NCBI GenBank assembly: GCA_900541245.1
Contig: UQIS01000002.1
Location: 1-64,000, forward strand
Length of the DNA: 64,000 nt
From: an uncultured Collinsella sp.
Lineage (GTDB): Bacteria > Actinomycetota > Coriobacteriia > Coriobacteriales > Coriobacteriaceae
Reading direction: 5' to 3'
The notes under the pieces are model-generated. The model ran no database searches, was not told the origin of the DNA, and saw only the letters and a program-made list of their open reading frames with translations. The translations under genes were made by a program, and so were the position numbers. This document shows, piece by piece, positions 25,470 to 34,667 of the stretch. Position 1 is the first letter of the stretch, and the number at the start of each line of letters is the position of its first letter.

Positions 25470-26975
25470 ATGGCGCACGAGCAGCACACCTATATCTGCA
25501 TCGACCTCAAGACGTTTTATGCCAGCGTCGAGTGCGTCGACCGTGGGCTCGATCCGCTCACCACCAACCTGGTCGTTGCCGACGAATCGCGCGGGCGCAC
25601 GACCATCTGCCTCGCCATCACGCAGGCCATGAAGGACTTAGGGATTCACAATCGCTGCCGCCTATTCGAGATTCCCGATGGCATCGACTACATCACGGCC
25701 GTACCGCGCATGCAGCACTATATGGAGGTGTCGGCGCAAATCTACGGCATCTATCTGGAATACGTAAGTCCGCAAGACATTCACGTCTATTCAATCGATG
25801 AATGCTTTATCGACGTGACGCCCTATCTGGACCTCTATCACACAGATGCGGAAGGGTTCGCCTGCACGCTGCGCGACGAGGTCCTCGCGCGCACCGGCAT
25901 CACGGCGACGGTCGGCATCGGCCCTAACCTATTCCAGGCCAAGGTAGCGCTCGACATTACCGCCAAGCACGTACCCAGCCGCATCGGCATACTCGACGAC
26001 GAGACCTTTCGCAAGGAGATCTGGCCCCATCGTCCCATCACCGATATCTGGGGCATCGGTCCCGGCGTGGCAGCCCGCCTCGAGAAATACGGCGTCTACG
26101 ATCTGATGGGCGTCGCGGCGCTCGACGAAAACCTGCTTTACGACGAGCTCGGCGTCAATGCCGAGTATCTCATCGACCACGCCTTCGGACGCGAGCCGAC
26201 AACCATCGCCGATATCCAAGCCTATCGCCCGCAAGCAACTTCGACCACCACAGGACAGGTGCTCTCGAAGGGTTATGCCTACGAACAGGCCTATACCGTC
26301 TTGCGCGAGATGGTCGACAACGCCGTTTTAGACTTGGTCGATAAGCACGTGGTCTGCGACAGCATCTCGCTCTTTGTGGGCTACGCGAGCGAACGCGCCG
26401 ACATACGCCGCCTCGACGCCAGCGGTACAGCGCAGTATGTGGACGGATGCGGGCACCTGCGCTCGAGCACATCGAGTATCGAACCCACCGCAACCGCCGG
26501 CCCCGAGCTCGCGCCCCGTGCGCCCAAGCCCGTCCAGCGCGATGACGAACGGCGTCGCCTGGTGCGCGAAGCGCAGGCAATCGATGGCATCTTTGTGGGA
26601 GAGCATGGCGGCAAACCGCGCGGTGGCTATGCCGCACTCTTTGCGCACTCTAACGCCTCGCGAAAGCTGAGCGAGCGTACCAATTCGTTTAAGAAGATCA
26701 TGGGCTATTTCGATGAGCTCTGGGCGCAGACTGTCGATCCCAAACGACCGGTCAAGCGCATCAACCTGGGATTTGGCAACCTCATGCCCGAGGAATTTGC
26801 CACCATCGATCTGTTCAGCGATATCGAGGCCGATGAGCGCGAGCGCGACCTGGCACGCGCCGTGCTGGCCGTGAAAGGCAAATACGGCAAGAACGCGCTG
26901 GTTAAGGGGCTGAGCTTTACCGCCGGCGCCACCGCGCGCGAACGCAACGATCAGGTAGGAGGACATCGTGCCTAA
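25470..26975 (+). CDS. Y-family translesion DNA polymerase, UvrX/YqjW subgroup
   Basis: A 501-residue Y-family polymerase. Metal-binding acids are Asp 12 in CIDLKTFYASVEC and Asp 110-Glu 111 in YSIDECFID. CIDLKxFYAS, rather than DMDAFYAS, marks the Gram-positive UvrX/UmuC-like subgroup. Thumb helix-hairpin-helix motifs (DIWGIGPGVAARLEKYGV) and a little-finger domain with an insert near residues 320-360 follow. It bypasses damaged bases in SOS mutagenesis. The ATG follows GAAGGGA. LexA boxes lie just upstream and a YolD-like gene overlaps its end, matching the known pairing. Confidence 0.88.
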   Translation: MAHEQHTYICIDLKTFYASVECVDRGLDPLTTNLVVADESRGRTTICLAITQAMKDLGIHNRCRLFEIPDGIDYITAVPRMQHYMEVSAQIYGIYLEYVSPQDIHVYSIDECFIDVTPYLDLYHTDAEGFACTLRDEVLARTGITATVGIGPNLFQAKVALDITAKHVPSRIGILDDETFRKEIWPHRPITDIWGIGPGVAARLEKYGVYDLMGVAALDENLLYDELGVNAEYLIDHAFGREPTTIADIQAYRPQATSTTTGQVLSKGYAYEQAYTVLREMVDNAVLDLVDKHVVCDSISLFVGYASERADIRRLDASGTAQYVDGCGHLRSSTSSIEPTATAGPELAPRAPKPVQRDDERRRLVREAQAIDGIFVGEHGGKPRGGYAALFAHSNASRKLSERTNSFKKIMGYFDELWAQTVDPKRPVKRINLGFGNLMPEEFATIDLFSDIEADERERDLARAVLAVKGKYGKNALVKGLSFTAGATARERNDQVGGHRA

Positions 26976-27393
26976 GTCCCAACAACAGCCGATGCGGCCA
27001 CCGACACCTTTTGAACGCCTAGCGGACCCCGAGGGAAGACGTCGCTCCGCCGACCCAAAGCTCACCGCCAACGGCACCGTCCGTGCCGGCCGTGCCGCGC
27101 AGTTTATGCCCTTTGCCGCCCTCACGGGATACTACGAGCTCGTGCGTAAACAAGAGATCACCGCCGAGCCAAAATGCGAACTCACAGAAGAAAAAGCCCT
27201 CGAACTTTCGAAAAAGCTCGAGGGCCTCAAGCGCGGCGACTTGGTTCGTGTCACCTATTACGATACATACGGCTATCGCAGCCGCACCGGCATCCTCGAC
27301 GAAGCGCTCCCTGCTTTCAAACTCCTCAAGCTCAAAGATATCGCCATCGACTTCGACGACATCCAGGACATCGAGCTACGCGGACGAGCCTAG
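26968..27393 (+). CDS. YolD-like protein
   Basis: A 141-residue protein matching the YolD-like pattern: GRAAQFMPFAALTGYYELV, then a helical stretch, a beta-rich YYDTYGYRSRTG part and a terminal DFDDIQDIEL. YolD-like proteins are encoded next to UvrX/UmuC-type polymerases in Gram-positive bacteria and are thought to act as UmuD substitutes. The GTG start at 26968 overlaps the polymerase stop by 8 bases and follows TAGGAGG, so translation is coupled. Confidence 0.85.
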   Translation: MPKSQQQPMRPPTPFERLADPEGRRRSADPKLTANGTVRAGRAAQFMPFAALTGYYELVRKQEITAEPKCELTEEKALELSKKLEGLKRGDLVRVTYYDTYGYRSRTGILDEALPAFKLLKLKDIAIDFDDIQDIELRGRA

Positions 27394-27419
27394 GCAAGGA
27401 CGCGCATCCAAGGCAAGGC

Positions 27420-27803
27420 CTACAGCGTCATGACGTAGTAACCCGCATCTCTCACGGCAGCCTCAAGGACACCGCGATCGATCGGCCGCTTGGAGCGCAC
27501 GCGCGCTGTGTGGTCCGCATACGTCACCGTTGCCCACACGCCATCCAGCGCATTGAGAGCATTGGCTACGTTCTGAGCGCAGCCGTCACAGCTCATGCCG
27601 CCGATGAGCAGCTCATCGCTATAGGGATAGTGCGATGCATCGGTATCCACCACAACAACCTTTTTGGCCTTCTTACCGCTCGCACCATCGCTGCAGCAGC
27701 TCTTTCCGTGTGTCGAAGCGACAATGCGACGCAGTCCAAAAAACATGCCGACGGCAATGACGGCCAACACGATGAGATTCGCAGGGTTGAGCAAGTCGCT
27801 CAT
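27420..27803 (-). CDS. Membrane-anchored heavy-metal-associated (HMA) domain protein
   Basis: A 127-residue protein. It has an N-terminal membrane helix (NLIVLAVIAVGMFFGLRRI), a Cys-Cys patch (GKSCCSDG) like that of FeoB-associated Cys-rich proteins, then a C-terminal ferredoxin-like HMA domain with GGMSCDGCAQNVANAL as the metal site. It may sense or deliver copper or another soft metal at the membrane. The ATG at 27803 follows AAAGGGG. It is convergent with the YolD gene and divergent from the DUF3793-flavodoxin pair; no CopA ATPase is adjacent. Confidence 0.75.
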   Translation of the reverse strand: MSDLLNPANLIVLAVIAVGMFFGLRRIVASTHGKSCCSDGASGKKAKKVVVVDTDASHYPYSDELLIGGMSCDGCAQNVANALNALDGVWATVTYADHTARVRSKRPIDRGVLEAAVRDAGYYVMTL

Positions 27804-27978
27804 GCGTTCCCCTTTCAAGTAGCACTATCTAGATACCCCCATGGGGTGTCCCCATCTTAACCCAAAATCGTGTCCGTTCGGTCAATTAGTTTCCCTCTTC
27901 AAACTTTTTTGTTGACCATGGCTTACTTTCGTGTATAAGTTTTCCTAGGCTAACGACTGAGGACCCGAAAGGAGCATC

Positions 27979-28683
27979 GTGACTCGAACCATTGACATCC
28001 CAACATACCAAACGGCTGTCGTGCGCAACTGCTCCCCTACGCTCGCAGGTATCAAGCCGGCTTCGCTCTTTACCTATCCCGGCGTTTACGCCAACCAAAA
28101 CGGAAAACCCGGCGCCGCCCATATCGAAGAGCGACGCTCTCGCCTGCTCGCCGTCATAGCCCAATGCAACCGCGAGCTCCAGCCACTCGGAATCCATATG
28201 AGCGTTTTGGTCTGGCGCCCCTGCGGAGCGCTCATCTATGTGTATCGCCCTGCGGACCTCATGCGATACCTCTCCGACCCCCGTGCCACGACGGCGCTAG
28301 CCGCCGAAGGTTACGATGTCCACAACCTGCCCGCATCCCTGGTGCATCTCGCCGCGCGCATCACGCTGGCAAGCAGCAATGCCGCAGAAAGCGCCTATGA
28401 CGGCAGCGTCTGCGCACTCGCGCGAAATAGGCACTGCGATACGGGGTGCATATGCGAGTTCCCCCACGAAATTGGCTATTTTTTGGGCTATCCCTACGAA
28501 GATGTCCATCAGTTTATCGTCCAGCACGGCGAAAACTATAAGGTCTTTGGCGCATGGAAGGTATACACAAACGTTGAGCAGGCGCTCACGACCTTCGATT
28601 CCTATCGCGCATGCACGCAATACCTTACCTACATCTATCAACAGGGCTGCACCCTGGGACAACTTGTCCAGGCAACCCGATAG
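27979..28683 (+). CDS. DUF3793 family protein
   Basis: A 234-residue soluble protein with the family hallmark CEFPHEIGYFLGYPYEDVHQF and an N-terminal CSPTLAGIKPASLF. DUF3793 genes typically sit beside a flavodoxin and iron or haem uptake genes in anaerobes; here the flavodoxin follows after 46 bases. The biochemical role is not established to my knowledge. The GTG start at 27979 follows AAAGGAG. The upstream gap contains a TAGGCTAAC half-site reminiscent of DtxR/IdeR operators, a weak hint of iron control. Confidence 0.8.
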   Translation: MTRTIDIPTYQTAVVRNCSPTLAGIKPASLFTYPGVYANQNGKPGAAHIEERRSRLLAVIAQCNRELQPLGIHMSVLVWRPCGALIYVYRPADLMRYLSDPRATTALAAEGYDVHNLPASLVHLAARITLASSNAAESAYDGSVCALARNRHCDTGCICEFPHEIGYFLGYPYEDVHQFIVQHGENYKVFGAWKVYTNVEQALTTFDSYRACTQYLTYIYQQGCTLGQLVQATR

Positions 28684-28729
28684 AGCATACAAGACGCGGC
28701 CGCACGCCGCACAACCGAAAGGAAAACAT

Positions 28730-29149
28730 ATGAGCAAGATCGCCGTCGTCTACTGGAGCGGTACAGGCAACACCGAGGCCATGGCAAACTTCGTTGCCGA
28801 GGGTGCAACCGGTGCCGGCGCCGAGGCAGAGGTCATCTCCTGCGCCGACTTCTCCGCAGACAAGGCCGCCAACTATGACGCCATTGCCTTCGGCTGCCCC
28901 GCCATGGGTTCCGAGGAGCTTGAGTATGACGAGTTCCAGCCTATGTGGGACGAGGTCAAGGAGACCCTCGGTGACAAGAAGGTCGTCCTCTTTGGCTCTT
29001 ATTCGTGGGCCGAGGGCGAGTGGATGGACAACTGGAAGGCCGATGCCGACGAGGCGGGCGTCAACGTCGTCGATTCCGTCATTTGCTACGATGCGCCCGA
29101 TGATGAGGGCGAGACCGCTTGCAAGGCCCTCGGAGCCGAGCTCGCGTAA
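28730..29149 (+). CDS. Short-chain flavodoxin
   Basis: A 139-residue flavodoxin. The FMN phosphate loop YWSGTGNTEAMA lies at residues 8-19, followed by flavin-stacking loops with GCPAMGSEELE and GSYSWAEGEWMD. It carries low-potential electrons in place of ferredoxin when iron is scarce. GAAAGGAAA precedes the ATG. It is the second gene of the DUF3793 operon and ends at a strong terminator. Confidence 0.9.
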   Translation: MSKIAVVYWSGTGNTEAMANFVAEGATGAGAEAEVISCADFSADKAANYDAIAFGCPAMGSEELEYDEFQPMWDEVKETLGDKKVVLFGSYSWAEGEWMDNWKADADEAGVNVVDSVICYDAPDDEGETACKALGAELA

Positions 29150-29202
29150 CGAACCCAGGGCCTCCAAAAGAGCCTGCATCAAAGCGCATCCTCATCCCTA
29201 CA

Positions 29203-29242
29203 AAAGAGCGGGGGCTGGATTCAAGTCCAGCCCCCGCTCTTT
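29203..29242. terminator. Strong bidirectional terminator
   Basis: A 17-bp perfect stem, 29203-29219 with 29226-29242 (core GCGGGGGCTGG), with a 6-base loop, lies between flavodoxin (+) and the ABC ATPase (-). Confidence 0.9.
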
Positions 29243-29266
29243 AGTAACGGCAGTTACATCAACCGG

Positions 29267-30019
<753 letters not shown>

Positions 30020-30031
30020 GATAGGACCTCC

Positions 30032-31393
30032 TTACAGACCGGCGATGTGATCGGCAGGCGTCGCGACAACCTGTCCGGCGCTCTTGGCGGGACGCTTCTT
30101 CTTGGTCTCGGCCGTGCCCAAAAGCCTCGCCTCAAGACCGCTCACCAAGCGAGCGAGCGGCAGGGTGATGACCAGATAGAACAGGGCGGCAACCACGTAC
30201 GGTGTAATGGAGCCCGTCGTGGCCACGATGGTACGGGCGTTCATGACGATCTCGACCACACCCACGGCGGCAAGCAGCGACGTATCCTTGTAAAGCAAGA
30301 TAAACTCGCTGGTCAGCGTAGGCAAAACATTGCGGAACGTCTGCGGAATCATAACGTAGAGCAGCGTCTGGAAGGCATTCATGCCCAGAGAGCGAGCAGC
30401 CTCGTTTTGGCCCTTGGGGATCGATTGAATACCGGCACGGAAGATCTCGCACAGGTACGCAGACGAGTTCATGGCCATGACGATGACGCCCAAGACATAG
30501 TCGTCCACCTTGACGCCGGCCAACGGCAGACCGAAGAACGCGATATAGATCTGCAGGAACGCCGGCGTACCGCGAATGATATTCACATAGATGCCGGCAA
30601 GGCAACGCAGGATGCGCGACTTGGAGATGCGCATGAGCGACAAGGCAAAGCCAAAGGGGATTGCCAGCGGAAACGCCACGAGCACGATCGAGAGCGACAT
30701 GAGGAAGCCCTTAAAGACGATCGGCAGGCTTTGGACCAAAATGACCGGGTTTAAGAACAGGCGCAGAAACATATTGGAGTTCCACGCCTCGACCCACGGC
30801 TGCTCCTTAAGGTCGGCCAGGAAGTTATCGAATGCCGTCACGCCCTTAATCTCGACGGGAGGAATCTTGGAGATCTTCTTGGTCGACCCGTCAGCGAGCG
30901 TATAGGTGCCGCTAAAGGCCTCATCGCCGCCCTCGACGGGGAAGGTCACGCCGTAAACCTCGACGCGGAAATAGCCGCCGGCAGGCGCCGTCTCACCAAA
31001 GTCAATCTTGAGCGTCTGGCCGTCAGCCTTGCACGTAGGTTTCATGGGCGTACGATCCATGAGGTCCTCGCCCGAGAGCATCGTCAATCGCGTGTCATCG
31101 GTACCAAACGTCGTGCCGTCGACAAACGTCAAAGAAAGACCACTCAGTTCCTCGTCGGCATCGGCCTGAACTTCCCAGGTAATGCGGGTCTCGGTGCCAC
31201 CGACCACGTCGCTACCCGAACCGGTATTGGGTCGGGCGGTGATCTTTGCGGTCTCAAGCGCCTGGGCGGTCGTGGGCACGCAGGCCCCCGCGCACACCAG
31301 GGCGAATGCCACAGCCAAAGCGCAGGCTAGCTTTTGGAGCATCGAGGGCAGTGGATAGCTCTGGCCCATAGCTCCTTGGTTCAATCGAGACAA
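30032..31393 (-). CDS. Amino acid ABC permease with extra N-terminal exported domain (453 aa)
   Basis: The C-terminal half (about residues 205-430) is a HisM/GlnP-type permease with several membrane helices and the EAA loop EAARSLGMNAFQTLLYVMIPQ. Unusually it is preceded by a signal-peptide-like segment (LACALAVAFALVCAGACVPTTAQA) and about 150 residues of beta-rich, Thr/Gly/Asp-rich sequence that should lie outside the cell. Usual permeases of this group are 215-250 residues. The TTG start is supported by AGGAG 5 bases upstream. The outside domain might dock the binding protein or substrate. Confidence 0.82.
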   Translation of the reverse strand: MSRLNQGAMGQSYPLPSMLQKLACALAVAFALVCAGACVPTTAQALETAKITARPNTGSGSDVVGGTETRITWEVQADADEELSGLSLTFVDGTTFGTDDTRLTMLSGEDLMDRTPMKPTCKADGQTLKIDFGETAPAGGYFRVEVYGVTFPVEGGDEAFSGTYTLADGSTKKISKIPPVEIKGVTAFDNFLADLKEQPWVEAWNSNMFLRLFLNPVILVQSLPIVFKGFLMSLSIVLVAFPLAIPFGFALSLMRISKSRILRCLAGIYVNIIRGTPAFLQIYIAFFGLPLAGVKVDDYVLGVIVMAMNSSAYLCEIFRAGIQSIPKGQNEAARSLGMNAFQTLLYVMIPQTFRNVLPTLTSEFILLYKDTSLLAAVGVVEIVMNARTIVATTGSITPYVVAALFYLVITLPLARLVSGLEARLLGTAETKKKRPAKSAGQVVATPADHIAGL

Positions 31394-31459
31394 GGTGGCT
31401 CCTAACGTTTAAGTTGCCGACATAACGGGACGGGATGACGCCCATTCAAGAAGCGCAAA

Positions 31460-31487
31460 GGCCCTTTCCGCCAAAACGGAAAGGGCC
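31460..31487 (-). terminator. Hairpin between binding-protein and permease genes
   Basis: GGCCCTTTCCG (31460-31470) pairs with CGGAAAGGGCC (31477-31487). It is intra-operonic, so partial termination probably gives more binding protein than membrane subunits. Confidence 0.75.
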
Positions 31488-31509
31488 CGCGCGCAATCAA
31501 GTAGTTATT

Positions 31510-32370
31510 TTACTTGATATTGTACTTAGCCATGAGGGCGTCGACGGTACCGTCGTCGGTCAGGTCCTTGATGGCCTGGTTGATGTCGTCCTTGAGCTTG
31601 GTGTTGCCCTGGTTGATGGCGATGGCGTACTCCTCGCCGGTGCTGATCTGCTTGATGGTCTGGCAGGTGTTGAACTGCTCGGCGGTCAGCTGGCTGGCAA
31701 CGGAGCGGTTGGTGACTACGGCGTCGCCCTTATCGGACTGCAGAGCGCTGAAGCACTCGGTGGCGTCCTTGTAGGGGACGATCTTGGCCTTGGGGAAGTT
31801 CTCCTGGGCAAAAGCCTCGGCGGTTGAGCCAGACTGGACGATGATGGTAGCGTCGGCGTTGTTGAGCTTCTCGCTGAAGTTATCGGCCGTGATGTCGGTG
31901 TTATCGACCTTGGTCACGATAGCCTGATCGTCCATGTAGTAGGAATCAGAGAAAGTGACTTCCTTCTCACGCTCGGGCGTGTCGGTGATAGCCGCGATGG
32001 AAACGTCATACTTGGCGCCCGAAGCGACGCCCGGAACCAGCGTGTCGAAGTCGTTGTTGACGTACTCGACATCCAGACCCAGCTTGTCACCGATAGCCTT
32101 GATGAGCTCAAGGTCAAAGCCCTGGTAGTCGCCGTTGTCATCCTTATACTCAAACGGCGCGTACTCGGCAGAGGTGCCGACGGTCAGCGTGCCGTCCTTG
32201 ACGAGCGCGTACTCCTTGGAGCCGTCGACCTTCTCGACCTTAGCGTCGTCAGAGCTGCTGGAACCGGCATCAGAACCAGAGGTGGCGTTGGACGAACCGC
32301 AGCCCGTCAGAGCAAGGGCGAGCGCCATAGCACCCGTGGCGGCAAATGCGCCAAGCTTCTTCAGCTTCAT
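31510..32370 (-). CDS. Amino acid ABC transporter substrate-binding lipoprotein
   Basis: A 286-residue extracytoplasmic solute-binding protein, family 3. The lipobox ALTGC anchors it at Cys about 21; a Ser/Asp/Gly-rich linker follows. The binding domain begins with LTVGTSAEYAPFEYKDDNGDYQGFDLELIKAI, and YDVSIAAITDTPEREKEVTFSDSYY carries the usual Arg ligand for the amino acid carboxylate. AAGGAG precedes the ATG at 32370. It heads the operon with the permease and ATPase. Confidence 0.9.
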   Translation of the reverse strand: MKLKKLGAFAATGAMALALALTGCGSSNATSGSDAGSSSSDDAKVEKVDGSKEYALVKDGTLTVGTSAEYAPFEYKDDNGDYQGFDLELIKAIGDKLGLDVEYVNNDFDTLVPGVASGAKYDVSIAAITDTPEREKEVTFSDSYYMDDQAIVTKVDNTDITADNFSEKLNNADATIIVQSGSTAEAFAQENFPKAKIVPYKDATECFSALQSDKGDAVVTNRSVASQLTAEQFNTCQTIKQISTGEEYAIAINQGNTKLKDDINQAIKDLTDDGTVDALMAKYNIK

Positions 32371-32517
32371 AATCAGTCTCCTTCCGGTGACCTCGTTTGA
32401 TTCAGAGGTCTGCAAAAACTGTTGGCTATTATGCACCCGGAATTACGAATCTGCAATGAGAAAACTGATTGAAACAAACCCATAACGTGAATGGAATACT
32501 CCACTTTGTGACAGTCA

Positions 32518-33384
32518 TTACTGCTGCAATGACCTTAATAGTCTAATTTCAGCTGCATAACCTGCAAGTTCGTTCGGAGTCTCCAAAATAAACGGAAGCG
32601 AACGCAAGTGGCCATTCGATACAATATTCTGCATAACCTGCATACCGCCACCAAATTCCTCGCTGCCAAGGTATCCCTTGCCGATGCACTCGTGACGATC
32701 TTTATGGGCACCACAAGGGTTCTTCGAATCGTTGATGTGTACGGCGTGCAAGCGATCGATACCCACCACGCGGTCGAACTCGTCGAGTACGCCGTCCAGA
32801 TCATGGATGATGTCGTAGCCGGCATCGCTCACATGGCAGGTGTCCAAACAAACGCCCAGCTTATCGGACAGCTCTGGGCACTTGGCGGCAACGCCCTCGA
32901 TAATGCACGCCAGTTCCTCAAAGCTGCGGCCCACCTCGGTACCCTTGCCGGCCATGGTCTCGAGCAGCACCGTCGTCTGCTGGCCCTCAAACATCACCTG
33001 GCACAGGGTGTCGACAATCATCTGAATGCCGGCGTCGGAGCCCTGCCCCACATGCGCACCGGGATGGAAGTTGTAGTAGTTGCCGGGCAGCGCCTCCATG
33101 CGCCGCAGGTCCTCTGCCATGGCCTCCAGGGCAAACTCGCGCGCCCGCTCTTTGGTTGAGCAGGGGTTATAGGTATACGGGGCATGAGCCACGAGCGGTC
33201 CAAAGTCGTTTTGCGCCATAAGCTCGCGCAGGGCCGCCACGTCATCCATGTCAAGGTCTTTTGCCTTGCCACCGCGCGGGTTGCGCGTAAAGAACGCAAA
33301 GGTATTGGCGCCAATGGACAACGCTGTCTCCCCCATTGCCCGATAGCCCTTCGTCGTCGAAAGATGGCACCCAATCGTCAGCAT
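32518..33384 (-). CDS. nfo: Endonuclease IV (AP endonuclease)
   Basis: A 288-residue TIM-barrel AP endonuclease. Family signatures include TIGCHLSTTKGY, FTRNPRGG, PLVAHAPYTYNPCS, YNFHPGAHVGQG, LLETMAGKGTEVG, GVCLDTCHVSDAGYDI and HINDSKNPCGAHKDRHECIGKG, which hold the three-zinc site. It nicks abasic sites in base-excision repair. The ATG at 33384 follows GAGGGAG; longer readings enter the upstream palindromic repeat. Confidence 0.93.
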   Translation of the reverse strand: MLTIGCHLSTTKGYRAMGETALSIGANTFAFFTRNPRGGKAKDLDMDDVAALRELMAQNDFGPLVAHAPYTYNPCSTKERAREFALEAMAEDLRRMEALPGNYYNFHPGAHVGQGSDAGIQMIVDTLCQVMFEGQQTTVLLETMAGKGTEVGRSFEELACIIEGVAAKCPELSDKLGVCLDTCHVSDAGYDIIHDLDGVLDEFDRVVGIDRLHAVHINDSKNPCGAHKDRHECIGKGYLGSEEFGGGMQVMQNIVSNGHLRSLPFILETPNELAGYAAEIRLLRSLQQ

Positions 33385-33400
33385 CTCCAGCTCCCTCTCA

Positions 33401-33486
33401 TCAGTTGCGGTGAAATAGTTCCTGTTTGGCCCTATTCTGCCGCAAACAGGAACTATTCCACCGCAAGTTATAAAAGGGGCATCAGG
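33401..33486. repeat. Palindromic intergenic repeat, copy 1
   Basis: The left arm 33405-33427 (TTGCGGTGAAATAGTTCCTG plus TTT) pairs with 33444-33466 with one mismatch and a 16-base loop. A shared tail (ATAAAAGGGGCATCAGG) follows. The 86-base unit is nearly identical to 34581-34667. Confidence 0.85.
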
Positions 33487-33549
33487 GGTGCGGGCCACCA
33501 AGCACCACGGGCGCCAGCGTCATGATCCCCTACGCGTCAGCGCCAAGTC

Positions 33550-34569
33550 CTAGAAGGCTAGACGGATTGCATCGATGATGCGCGCACAGCGCTGTGTGGC
33601 GGCAAGGGGCATGATGGGACTCTCGAGTTTCCCCGCCCGGATGAGCTGGGTCGCATGCTGGATTTCGCCGTAGAAATCATCGACTTCAAACGGGGCATTT
33701 ATTTCGAGCATTCGTCCGTCGGAGTACTTCACATGGGCGAGCTCGGGGCGATGGAGACGCTCGATTTCCAACGAGCCCCGCTCACAGGCAATCGTTAAGC
33801 AGCTTTCATATGTTGCCTTGCCGTCGCACACCATATGAATGGGTATACCGCCGACGCTCATATGGATCTCGTCGGCCCAATCGACGCGGCCGCCCGATAC
33901 GTCACGCCAGCGAACTTCACGGGAAGAAACCTCGCACGCGCCCGCGAGTAAATCCTCAAACCAACCGACCGCATAGCAGCCCATGTCATATAGACAGCCG
34001 CCCTGCAACGGATCAAGCAGATAGCCCGAAGGAGACTCGCCGTAATCGAGCTTTTGCACGCTTTCAATCGAGACAATACGGCCAAGCTCACCCGACGCAA
34101 GCAAGTCCTTCACGCGAGTGCGCATCGGGCAAAACCGATTCTTCATCGCCTCCATAAACAGCACGCCGCGCTCGCGAGAGGCGGAGGCAATCGAGAGAGC
34201 CTCTTCCTCACTCAAAACGGCCGGCTTTTCGCACAGCACGGCCTTTCCGGCGCGCAGTGCGCGACAGGCCCAACGCGTATGCATGCCATGCGGAAGAGCC
34301 AAGTAGATTGCGTCGACATCGGGGTCGGCAATCAGCGCATCATAAGCCGCATCGCCGCTATCGTCAGCCGTGGCATAACTGTGCGCGGCATCAATCGAAA
34401 ACGCCCTGCAAAACTCCTCAACATGCGAAGGAGTGCGACCGGCGGCAGCCACAAGCCGTGCCCCGTCCACCTCCTTGAGCGACGATGCAAATCGATGCGA
34501 AATGCGCCCAGCGCCCAAAACGCCCCAACGAACCTCACGTAAATCATCACATGAATCCCGATGGCCCAC
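33550..34569 (-). CDS. Gfo/Idh/MocA-family oxidoreductase
   Basis: A 339-residue NAD(P)-dependent oxidoreductase. The N-terminal Rossmann fold has WGVLGAGRISHRFASSL; ALPHGMHTRWACRALRAGKAVLCEKP contains the EKP motif; the C-terminal alpha/beta domain follows. It probably oxidises a sugar or cyclitol, substrate unknown. The GTG at 34569 is chosen because AAGGGGG precedes it; upstream codons belong to the palindromic repeat. It lies between the two repeat copies. A related gene is at 41974. Confidence 0.8.
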   Translation of the reverse strand: MGHRDSCDDLREVRWGVLGAGRISHRFASSLKEVDGARLVAAAGRTPSHVEEFCRAFSIDAAHSYATADDSGDAAYDALIADPDVDAIYLALPHGMHTRWACRALRAGKAVLCEKPAVLSEEEALSIASASRERGVLFMEAMKNRFCPMRTRVKDLLASGELGRIVSIESVQKLDYGESPSGYLLDPLQGGCLYDMGCYAVGWFEDLLAGACEVSSREVRWRDVSGGRVDWADEIHMSVGGIPIHMVCDGKATYESCLTIACERGSLEIERLHRPELAHVKYSDGRMLEINAPFEVDDFYGEIQHATQLIRAGKLESPIMPLAATQRCARIIDAIRLAF

Positions 34570-34580
34570 GACAGCCCCCT

Positions 34581-34667
34581 TCAGTTGCGGTGAAATAGTT
34601 CCTGTTTTGCCCCTATTCTGCCGCAAACAGGAACTATTCCACCGCAAGTTATAAAAGGGGCATCAGG
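34581..34667. repeat. Palindromic intergenic repeat, copy 2
   Basis: Arms are 34585-34607 and 34625-34647 with the same single mismatch as copy 1 and a 17-base loop. The tail runs through the stop codon of the aldo/keto reductase gene (34663-34665). Confidence 0.85.

Noticed and set aside
33401..34667. Repeats as a CRISPR array
   Set aside because: Only two copies, more than 1 kb apart with a gene between them, and each copy is itself palindromic.
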